Origin: DATDAH01 sp036525535
GTDB lineage: Bacteria; Actinomycetota; Acidimicrobiia; Acidimicrobiales; DATDAH01
Assembly (NCBI GenBank): GCA_036525535.1
Contig: DATDAH010000064.1
Span: 1-19,172, forward strand
Length of the DNA: 19,172 bases
Direction of reading: 5' to 3'
The notes beneath the pieces were generated by a model. That model did no database searches. It was given only the letters and a program-made list of their open reading frames with translations, and was not told the DNA's origin. Shown here in pieces: positions 1 through 6,086 of the stretch (position 1 is its first letter; each line of letters begins with the position of its first letter). Both the position numbers and the translations under genes were made by a program.

Positions 1-1663
1 CGAGGGACTGGCCGTCGAACTCGGCGTTGTCGGGGGGCCCGACGTCGATGAGGTCCATGATCGTGGGCAGGACGTCGACCAGCAGCGCGTTCTGGTCGCT
101 GATGCGCCCGTCACCGGCCCGCTGGCCCGGGGCCTTCATGAACAACGGCACCCGGTAGATCTCCTGGACGTTGCTGTCCGACGGGTCCCGGGCCCGGCCG
201 CCGACCTCGAAGGCCATGCCGTGGTCGGCCACCACCGCGATGGTGGCCTCGTCGAGGGTCCCGGCCGCCTCGAACCGGTCCAGCAGCCGGCCGAGCAGGG
301 TGTCGGCGTAGCCGACCTGGAGCAGGTGGCGTTGGAGGACCCGGCGCACGAAGGCCGGCGAGTCCGGCCACTCCTCCTCGCCCGCCGTCACCCCGCCCAC
401 CTGGGATTGGTAGGCCGCGCCGGTCGGGCTGATGTGCCACGGCCGGTGGGGCAGGAAGGGGTCGTGGCCGACGAACAGGGTGCCGGTAGCGGCGCTGTAG
501 CCGTCGATCAGGGGTACGAGGTCCCGGCCCTGCCCGCCTCGGTCCCGGGCCTGCTGCGCCCGGCCGGAGAGGAAGTCGGTCAGCACGGTGCGGTCGTCCA
601 CCGGCTCCTGCGCGACCAGGTCCTCCGGGGAGGGGGAGGTGGAGTCGTCGTCACCCGGCGTCTCCAGGAAGCCGGCCCACGACTGGCCGAGGGTCGGCAG
701 GTCCTCGCGGAGCGACGCCGGCAGGGTGAGGTGGCCGAAGACCACTCCCGCGTCGCCGAGCGCGCCGCGAACGTCGTCGACGAACGAGCTGACGCTCAGG
801 TGCTGCTCGTCGGGGATGCAGACGACGTCCGGGCAGAGGTCGGTGACGCCTTCGAAGGCATCCACCCGGTACTCGCCGCCCAAGAGGGTGAAGATGTTGA
901 TGGGCCGGTCAGCCGAGGTGGGCAGCCGGCCCGACTCGGGGTACTGCCCGGTGAGGATCGACGGCACCGATTCCGGGGTGGACGGGTTGACCGAGGTCGC
1001 GTTGCGGTACCACGTCGACTGGTCGGCCAGGCGGGCGAAGTTGGGGAAGCGCTGCTCGTTGATGTGCCCGTTCCGGTCGAGCAGGGAGGCCAACGGGAGC
1101 TCGTCGAGGACGAGCACGGCCACGGGGCCGCCCGTGCCCGCCTCCAACTCGACGACCTGGGCGTCCTCGGTGAAGACCAGGGAGCCGGCCTCCGAGGAGA
1201 AGATGAACAGTGCCGCGAAGGCCAGAGGAGCGATGCCGAGGTAGTGCAGGACGGATCGGGCGGCGGCGTAGCGCTGAAGCCACAACACGAGGACGGCAAA
1301 GGCCACGGCGAAGGCCACGGCCAGGACCAGGGCCTCGATGTCGAACTGCCGGGCCACGTTGAGACCGAGGACCGCACCCAGGAGGCCGAGGACGACCCGG
1401 TGCACCGACCGGGCGACCGACGGCCGGACGAACGCCACTACGGACTCGACCAGGATCAGCATCAACGGGACGGCGAAGGCGATGACCAGGGTGAAGGCCA
1501 CGATCTCGCCGGGTCCCGTACCCGAGGCCAGGAAGAACTCGGCGTTCTTGCCGAACAGGTCGAAGAGGGGCTGCGCGCCGGCCAGGGCCCAGAGGGCCAG
1601 GATCTCGAGGGCCGGACCGACACCCGCCCACCGAGGTGAGCGTGTGTCGACCTCGTCGGTCAC
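1..1663 (-). CDS. Membrane-anchored sulfatase / alkaline-phosphatase-superfamily protein (3' end cut by window edge)
   Basis: The 554 visible residues read from a GTG start; the C-terminus lies beyond base 1. Residues about 18-158 hold four to five hydrophobic membrane segments, followed by a large domain predicted to lie outside the cytoplasm. That domain has hallmarks of the alkaline phosphatase superfamily: VLVLDELP near 184-190 (first metal Asp), NPSTPESVPSILTGQYP near 226-242 (nucleophile region, with Ser/Thr where classical sulfatases have Cys), HDPFLPHRPWH, and VVADHGM (distal metal Asp-His). The Ser/Thr nucleophile fits a phospho- or phosphoglycerol-transferase or phosphatase at least as well as a true sulfatase. 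The GTGA start overlaps the stop of the upstream methyltransferase gene by 4 nt, so the two are probably translationally coupled. Substrate is unknown; modification of an envelope glycan is an inference from context. Confidence 0.85.
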   Translation of the reverse strand, partial: MTDEVDTRSPRWAGVGPALEILALWALAGAQPLFDLFGKNAEFFLASGTGPGEIVAFTLVIAFAVPLMLILVESVVAFVRPSVARSVHRVVLGLLGAVLGLNVARQFDIEALVLAVAFAVAFAVLVLWLQRYAAARSVLHYLGIAPLAFAALFIFSSEAGSLVFTEDAQVVELEAGTGGPVAVLVLDELPLASLLDRNGHINEQRFPNFARLADQSTWYRNATSVNPSTPESVPSILTGQYPESGRLPTSADRPINIFTLLGGEYRVDAFEGVTDLCPDVVCIPDEQHLSVSSFVDDVRGALGDAGVVFGHLTLPASLREDLPTLGQSWAGFLETPGDDDSTSPSPEDLVAQEPVDDRTVLTDFLSGRAQQARDRGGQGRDLVPLIDGYSAATGTLFVGHDPFLPHRPWHISPTGAAYQSQVGGVTAGEEEWPDSPAFVRRVLQRHLLQVGYADTLLGRLLDRFEAAGTLDEATIAVVADHGMAFEVGGRARDPSDSNVQEIYRVPLFMKAPGQRAGDGRISDQNALLVDVLPTIMDLIDVGPPDNAEFDGQSL

Positions 1664-3057
1664 CGAGGCGTCGCGTGGTAGCAGATGCGCGTGCCCGAAG
1701 GGAGCTCGTCCCGCCGGGCCACGTCGAACCGCTGAGCCAGCGCCGCTTCGAAGGACTCGACGGTGTAGTCGTCGTGGATCCCTTCGCGCTTGTTGCGGAG
1801 CAGGCCCTGCACCATCGGGTCGTCCGGAGTGGGGAACTCGACCACCAGTGGGGCGCCGGCATCGGCGAGGAAGTCCACGAACTCCTGCATCGGCACATTG
1901 CGGCTGATGACCAAGTGGTGGATGAGGGCAAGGGCCAGGACCAGCTGAGGTCGGGAGCGCGCGGTGAAGGCCAGGCGCTCCTTGCTGCGCCAACCCCGGT
2001 TGGGCGAGGGGTCGGCCAGGTTGAGCACGAGCGGCAGGATGCGGGTGTCACCCTCCTCGCGCAGTGAGCGGTACAGACCGTCGACGGCCTCGTGGTCGCC
2101 GTCGGCCGCGATGACGTAGGCCCCGTGCTCGGCGACCAGGCGGGAGAAGTGCCCGTCATTGGCGCCGAGGTCCCACGCCAGCTTCGGGGCCACGGTCGCC
2201 GCGACCGACGAGACGAAGGCCTCCTTGGCCTGGAGGTCGGCGTCGGTGTAGTGGCCCCGCTCGCTGTAGCTCGACCATTCGGTGTCCGCCTTGCGCAGGC
2301 GCAGGCGGTCGACCAGCTTCCGCAGATTGCGGATCTGGGCGACGAGGATCTCCTTCTTCATGCCCGACGCCTTGAGCTCGGACTTGACGTCCCGCGAGCT
2401 GGAGGCGCTCTCCGCCCGGGCCTGGAGCGAGACGTGGACCAGCGTGCCCTTCTTGCGGGGGCTCACGATGTCCCAGAACGACATCATCCGCCGGGCATCC
2501 ACAGGGTTCACCCCTTCGACATCGGCCCGGAGGAGGGGCTGGAAGGCCACGCCCCGGTAGGCCTGCAGCATCAGGGGCAGCAGGAAGTGCATGTGGAACT
2601 GGCGATAGCCGTACCAGGGCTCGGCGGGGCGCAGCCGCTCGAAGCTGCCCACGTCGATGAAGCGGGGGGAGGCTCCCACGAACTGGACGTTGTAGGCCGA
2701 CGCGTCCTTGGTGGTCAGGTCCTCGGCCAGGGCCTGGCTGACCAGGTCGAGTTGGAGCCGGGCGGCATCGCGCAACATCTCGAAGGGCCACTCGTACGGG
2801 TAGGAGATGACGGGGATGCGCTCGTGGCGCAGCACACCAGCCCACTCCCCCATGCCCTCCGGGCGCTCGTCGACCAACTCGGTTCCGACGACTTGGCCGG
2901 CGGCGAGGGCCTGGGCGAAGAACGGCGTGGCCGCGAGGGCCTCGTAGTCGCCGAGGGCCTCGGCGTCGAGGCCGCGCCAGACGGCGTCATCGGCGAGGTA
3001 GACGCGGCTCGAAGGGTCGCGGAAGGACCCGGGATCGGGCTCAACTGAGGGGCACAT
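1660..3057 (-). CDS. Two-domain protein: kinase-like N-terminal region plus class I SAM-dependent methyltransferase
   Basis: 465 residues from the ATG at 3057; an in-frame TTG at 3114 is a less likely start. The C-terminal part (about 265-465) is a class I methyltransferase: motif I is AWDLGANDGHFS (294-305), followed by an acidic turn VIAADGD (315-321) and LVLNLADPSP (343-352). The N-terminal part (about 15-210) is not a methyltransferase. It has KDASAYN (117-123) followed 12 residues later by FIDVGSF (133-139), the spacing of the catalytic DxxxxN loop and the ID/DFG metal site in aminoglycoside-phosphotransferase-like kinases. A hinge-like ISYPYEW lies upstream, but I see no clear N-lobe lysine. 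A charged helical linker (225-260) joins the halves. It sits between the micro-protein and the sulfatase-like gene. The methyltransferase call is firm; the kinase-like call is inference. Confidence 0.85.
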   Translation of the reverse strand: MCPSVEPDPGSFRDPSSRVYLADDAVWRGLDAEALGDYEALAATPFFAQALAAGQVVGTELVDERPEGMGEWAGVLRHERIPVISYPYEWPFEMLRDAARLQLDLVSQALAEDLTTKDASAYNVQFVGASPRFIDVGSFERLRPAEPWYGYRQFHMHFLLPLMLQAYRGVAFQPLLRADVEGVNPVDARRMMSFWDIVSPRKKGTLVHVSLQARAESASSSRDVKSELKASGMKKEILVAQIRNLRKLVDRLRLRKADTEWSSYSERGHYTDADLQAKEAFVSSVAATVAPKLAWDLGANDGHFSRLVAEHGAYVIAADGDHEAVDGLYRSLREEGDTRILPLVLNLADPSPNRGWRSKERLAFTARSRPQLVLALALIHHLVISRNVPMQEFVDFLADAGAPLVVEFPTPDDPMVQGLLRNKREGIHDDYTVESFEAALAQRFDVARRDELPSGTRICYHATPR

Positions 3058-3114
3058 GGACCTGGGAGGATCGAGGAATGACGGGCACCGGGGCGGCAGG
3101 GCCCCGGAGGGCAA

Positions 3115-3318
3115 TCAGGGTGCGGTGGTGCTCGCGGGGTCAGCGTCCTCGACCGGGGTGGTCGGCTCGGCCACGGCGGGCTCGTCCTTCTTCCAGAACA
3201 TCAGGGTGGACTTGATCCGGTGGCCGAAGGTCTTGAAGACGACGACGATGCCGGCCATGCCACTGGCGACAAGTCCGAGGAGCATGCTCCCGCTTCCGGG
3301 GTCGAGATAGGCGTGCAT
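3115..3318 (-). CDS. Small single-pass membrane protein with YLDPGSGS motif
   Basis: 67 residues from the ATG at 3318 (MHAYLDPGSGSMLLG...). The frame stays open upstream to a TTG at 3420, but that codon lies inside a possible promoter, so the ATG is preferred. An AAGGA stretch about 14 nt upstream is a weak ribosome site. Residues 4-11 are YLDPGSGS, followed by one hydrophobic segment (12-29), a basic FGHRIKS stretch and an acidic, Pro/Thr-rich tail. From memory, small proteins starting with this motif often accompany sulfatase-like and methyltransferase genes; I could not check that here. Its stop is 57 nt before the methyltransferase start, same strand, suggesting one operon. It may be a scaffold or partner subunit; the function is unknown. 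Confidence 0.7.
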   Translation of the reverse strand: MHAYLDPGSGSMLLGLVASGMAGIVVVFKTFGHRIKSTLMFWKKDEPAVAEPTTPVEDADPASTTAP

Positions 3319-3386
3319 GTGCGAGGCGGGTTCCTTCAGGAGTCGGTAACGGCGGCGTCCGATGCGGACGGGGCCAGGGAGGACCC

Positions 3387-3420
3387 AGGATAGGCGCTCC
3401 GCCGCCGTAGCGGCAGTCAA
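3387..3420 (-). promoter_or_regulatory. Possible promoter of the micro-protein/methyltransferase/sulfatase operon
   Basis: On the minus strand a TATCCT (3387-3392) resembles a -10 box and lies about 70 nt upstream of the ATG at 3318. A TTGACT at 3415-3420 resembles a -35 box, but the 22-nt spacer is longer than usual, so only the -10 is at all credible. Confidence 0.2.
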
Positions 3421-3465
3421 CCCCCGTTCACGGAGGGTCAGGTTCCGACCGTCGGGAAACCCCGC

Positions 3466-5043
3466 TCAGTCCTGGCCGCGGTGGCCGCCACCCAGCAGGC
3501 CACCCAGGAGGCCGCCGCCGCTGCCGCTGTCCCCACCCCCGCCGCCCCCACTGCCGCTGTCCCCACTCCCGCTGCCGCTGTTCCCGCTGCCGTCCAGCAA
3601 CCCGCCGACCACATCGTCCACGGCATCCACCACCGGATCGACCACACCCCCCACCACATCGCCGCCACCACCGGGCCCACCGACCACGTCGTCCACTGCG
3701 TCCACCACCGGATCGACCACACCCCCCACCACATCGCCGCCGCTGGATGGTCGTGACGGATCCGTGCCCGGGACCTCGCCGAGCGGGAGGGTCGGGTCAG
3801 GAACCGTGGGATCGTCGCTCCCGGGGCGGGCAGGACGGGTCCCGGGGCGGTCCGTTCCACCTCCGCCGCCGCCGTTCGATCCATCGTCCTCCCCCGAGTC
3901 GCCAGGATCAGTCGAGCGGGCGACCTCGGCCGAGGACGCAGGGGATGGCCGTCCGGCTTCCAGGCCGTGATCGGCCGCGCCCCCGACGAGCAGCGCACCG
4001 CCCACCACCGCGGCCGCGGTGACCGCCTGGCCCGTCGCCAGCGCCGCGCCTTGCGCCGCCGAGCTGACCACGACCGGCATCTCACCCCGGACGACGACCC
4101 CGATGAGGGGGATCTGGGCCAGCCAGGACAGTGGACCCGCCACCCGCCAGAGCCGCGGCAGCGAGAGGGCGAGGAAGGCCCGGCAGACGGCGGGATCGAA
4201 CTGACCCCCCGCGCAGGCTGCGACTTCGGCCCGGGCCGCGGCAAGCGGCATCGGGTCCTTGTAGGACCGCGCCGCGGTCATCGTCTCGAAGGCGTCGGCC
4301 ACCGCCGCCACCCGGGCGGCCACCGGTAGCGAGCCCGACGGGCGTCGGTACGGGTAGCCGGTGCCGTCGAACCGCTCGTGATGGCCGTCAACCGCGCTCA
4401 GGGCGTCGCCCAGCCAGGGCCGCAACGGATCCACCAGTGCGCTGCCGAAGGCGGGGTGACCGGCCATGATCGACCACTCCTCGTCGTCGAGGGCCGATGG
4501 CTTGGTCAGGATGTCAGCGGGGACCTGGAGCTTGCCGATGTCATGGAGCAGGGCGCCCCAGGTGAGGCGATCCCGGTCCTGGCCGTCGATGCCGAGCTCC
4601 TCGGCGATCATCGCGGCGTAGGCCGCCACGCGCTCGGAGTGGCCCCGGGTCCGACGGTCATGGGTCAGCAGCGAGGCCAGCAGGGCGAGCGACTCGGCCG
4701 CCTCGAGGCGCTCGCCATCCTCGTGCCGTCGGGGCCGGATCGCCTTCAACGCCACGCCGAAGCGGTGGGGCACCTGCTCCGGGAAGACCAGGCCGAGCTT
4801 GAGCAGCATGGCCAACGGGGCCGCCCGCCGAGCCAGGCGCTCGAACAGCAGCAGGGTCACGGTGCACGCGGCGAGCACGACCAGGACCCAACCGACGCGA
4901 AGGGCGGGGCCCGCCGGGACAGGGAGCAGCCCGGCGACGACCAAGCCGGCGACCGTGCCGGCCATCATCGGCACCAGGAGGATGGCCGCCTTCACGGCGA
5001 TGGTGGCCACGGGCCGGGCCCGCCATTGCGTCGTCGTGCGCAT
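3466..5043 (-). CDS. Membrane HD-GYP domain protein with repetitive Gly/Asp/Val C-terminal tail
   Basis: 525 residues. Two membrane segments (about 14-40 and 48-68) precede a cytoplasmic HD-GYP-type domain (about 115-300). Its metal and signature residues are present: GHSERV (H135), LLHDIGK (H167, D168), GHP (H196), DGHHE (H221, H222), GTGYP (227-231) and VADAFE (D250). The family hydrolyses cyclic di-GMP or related cyclic dinucleotides, so this is a candidate signalling phosphodiesterase; its activity is untested. More hydrophobic stretches follow near 305-355. The last 170 residues are low complexity, with two near-identical copies of VVGGVVDPVVDAVDDVV (438-454 and 463-479) and a Gly/Ser-rich end, which is unusual for this family. 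The ATG at 5043 has a GAGGGGG ribosome site 7 nt upstream. It is transcribed away from the methyltransferase gene at 5190. Confidence 0.88.
   Translation of the reverse strand: MRTTTQWRARPVATIAVKAAILLVPMMAGTVAGLVVAGLLPVPAGPALRVGWVLVVLAACTVTLLLFERLARRAAPLAMLLKLGLVFPEQVPHRFGVALKAIRPRRHEDGERLEAAESLALLASLLTHDRRTRGHSERVAAYAAMIAEELGIDGQDRDRLTWGALLHDIGKLQVPADILTKPSALDDEEWSIMAGHPAFGSALVDPLRPWLGDALSAVDGHHERFDGTGYPYRRPSGSLPVAARVAAVADAFETMTAARSYKDPMPLAAARAEVAACAGGQFDPAVCRAFLALSLPRLWRVAGPLSWLAQIPLIGVVVRGEMPVVVSSAAQGAALATGQAVTAAAVVGGALLVGGAADHGLEAGRPSPASSAEVARSTDPGDSGEDDGSNGGGGGGTDRPGTRPARPGSDDPTVPDPTLPLGEVPGTDPSRPSSGGDVVGGVVDPVVDAVDDVVGGPGGGGDVVGGVVDPVVDAVDDVVGGLLDGSGNSGSGSGDSGSGGGGGGDSGSGGGLLGGLLGGGHRGQD
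3605..3741. repeat. Two 62-nt near-identical direct repeats, 75-nt period
   Basis: Copies lie at 3605-3666 and 3680-3741, offset by exactly 75 nt (25 codons). The last 41 nt (3626-3666 and 3701-3741) are identical, and the first part differs at about three bases. They encode the duplicated VVGGVVDPVVDAVDDVV segment of the HD-GYP protein. The period is a multiple of three, so gain or loss of copies keeps the frame. Confidence 0.9.
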
Positions 5044-5050
5044 TGCGCCG

Positions 5051-5057
5051 CCCCCTC
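5051..5057 (-). promoter_or_regulatory. Ribosome binding site of the HD-GYP gene
   Basis: The minus strand reads GAGGGGG, seven bases before the ATG at 5043. This supports that start. Confidence 0.6.
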
Positions 5058-5067
5058 TGGTTCAGGG

Positions 5068-5089
5068 CACCCGTCGTCCCGAACGGGTG
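5068..5089. promoter_or_regulatory. Inverted repeat in the 5' region of the HD-GYP gene
   Basis: Perfect 7-bp arms CACCCGT (5068-5074) and ACGGGTG (5083-5089) flank an 8-nt loop, 25 nt upstream of the HD-GYP start codon. It would lie in the leader of that transcript if the candidate promoter at 5105-5134 is right. It could be a hairpin or a protein-binding site. Confidence 0.35.
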
Positions 5090-5104
5090 TAACCACTTAG
5101 AGTA

Positions 5105-5134
5105 AGGATATCACCACTTTTAGTGGCAAGGCAA
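5105..5134 (-). promoter_or_regulatory. Candidate promoter of the HD-GYP gene with palindrome in the spacer
   Basis: The minus strand has TTGCCT (5129-5134) and TATCCT (5105-5110) separated by 18 nt, a reasonable sigma-70-like pair. The 13-bp interrupted palindrome CCACTTTTAGTGG (5114-5126) lies wholly in the spacer, where a bound repressor would block polymerase. The region is locally AT-rich compared with its flanks. Confidence 0.4.
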
Positions 5135-5174
5135 CAGGCCGTCGTCCAGGTCGGCTCCGCGCCGAATCGCCCGG

Positions 5175-5180
5175 TAGCCT
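5175..5180 (+). promoter_or_regulatory. Possible -10 box for a leaderless transcript of the methyltransferase gene at 5190
   Basis: TAGCCT fits the TANNNT pattern and ends 9 nt before the ATG at 5190. That ATG has no visible ribosome binding site. I see no good -35 box. Confidence 0.2.
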
Positions 5181-5189
5181 CCCGGCCGC

Positions 5190-6086
5190 ATGCGTGGCCA
5201 GCGGTACCTTCGTGCCCTTCGGCGACGACGGGGCCCGGCGCCGTCGCCTGAACCCGAACCATCAGCAGCCGCCATCGGGGCTTGGGTCGACACCGCGCCG
5301 TCACCCTGGGACCGGTCGACGAAGGCCGAGGACCGGGCGTCGGCCTGGTGCAACATCTGTCGCTGGACCGGACCCGCCTTCGAAGGGCCCCGGCACTGCG
5401 AGTTCGCCTCCTGCCCCCGCTGCGGCAGCATCGCCCGGGACCGTTTCCTGTTCTGGTGCTTCGTCGAGCGCACGCCCCCCGCGCTGCGCACCCGCCTGCT
5501 GGAGACCAGCCCTCGCATGGGACCGGACTACCGCCGGGCCATGGACCGCTGGTTCACGTACACCTGCTCCGACTTCGACGAACGGGCCCATGCCGGCACC
5601 GTCCGCCTCGATCTCCAGGCCATCGACCTGCCCGACGCCGGCCTCGACGTCATCCTCACCCCCCACGTCCTCGAGCACGTGCCCGAGACCGACACCGCGC
5701 TCAGCGAGATCGCCCGCGTCCTCGCCCCCGGCGGGCGGATGTACCTCCAGGTCCCCGTCCTGCAGGGCGTGACCGCACCCCCCGTCGAGCCCGAGTTCCA
5801 CGGCGACGACACGCCGGTCTTCTGGCGCTTCGGACCCGACCTGACCGCCCGCCTCCGCGACCACGGGTTCGACACGACCCTGCTCTGCACCGAGGACTGG
5901 CAGCGCAGGGTCGATGGCGGCGACCAGGATTGGGGGGCGGGAACCTCACGGGAGTTCGACGTGACCTCTCTGCTCGGCGGCTCGATCGCGGCCGACCTGC
6001 AGAGCGTGGCCGACGAGGCCACCGCGAGCCGCCTGGGGTTCCTCCCCAGCTACATGTTCCTGACCTGGGAGGCGATCAAGCGGTAG
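5190..6086 (+). CDS. Class I SAM-dependent methyltransferase with N-terminal CxxC-CxxC zinc-ribbon-like region
   Basis: 298 residues. After a basic, Pro-rich start, residues 54-78 hold CNIC and CPRC, two CxxC pairs 17 residues apart that look like a zinc ribbon; C70 lies between them. The rest is a Rossmann-type methyltransferase: LLETSPR (103-109) at the motif I position, SDFD (127-130), DLPDAGLDVILTPHVLEHVP (146-165) and IARVLAPGGRMYL (174-186), typical of the Methyltransf_11/23 group. The glycine-rich motif I is replaced by ETSPR, as in some small-molecule and glycan methyltransferases. It stands alone on the plus strand. Its 3' end overlaps that of the GT4 gene by 11 nt in convergent orientation. 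The substrate is unknown; a sugar or polysaccharide is inferred from the neighbourhood. Confidence 0.85.
   Translation: MRGQRYLRALRRRRGPAPSPEPEPSAAAIGAWVDTAPSPWDRSTKAEDRASAWCNICRWTGPAFEGPRHCEFASCPRCGSIARDRFLFWCFVERTPPALRTRLLETSPRMGPDYRRAMDRWFTYTCSDFDERAHAGTVRLDLQAIDLPDAGLDVILTPHVLEHVPETDTALSEIARVLAPGGRMYLQVPVLQGVTAPPVEPEFHGDDTPVFWRFGPDLTARLRDHGFDTTLLCTEDWQRRVDGGDQDWGAGTSREFDVTSLLGGSIAADLQSVADEATASRLGFLPSYMFLTWEAIKR

Noticed and set aside
221..1639. Long open frame on the plus strand opposite the sulfatase-like gene (472 codons)
   Set aside because: It has Arg/Gly/Glu-rich composition with no recognisable domain and lies wholly opposite a gene with clear family motifs. Such antisense frames are expected in very GC-rich DNA.
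3445..3455. Palindrome CCGACCGTCGG downstream of the HD-GYP stop as a terminator
   Set aside because: The centre is a single base, too tight for an RNA hairpin of full length, and no T-run follows.
3605..3741. Direct repeats considered as a CRISPR array
   Set aside because: There are only two copies, the 62-nt repeats are longer than the 13-nt space between them, and they are in frame within a protein-coding gene.
5044..5189. A cyclic-di-GMP riboswitch in the HD-GYP leader
   Set aside because: Apart from one 7-bp hairpin there is no sign of the conserved multi-helix core. The space between candidate promoter and start is too short.
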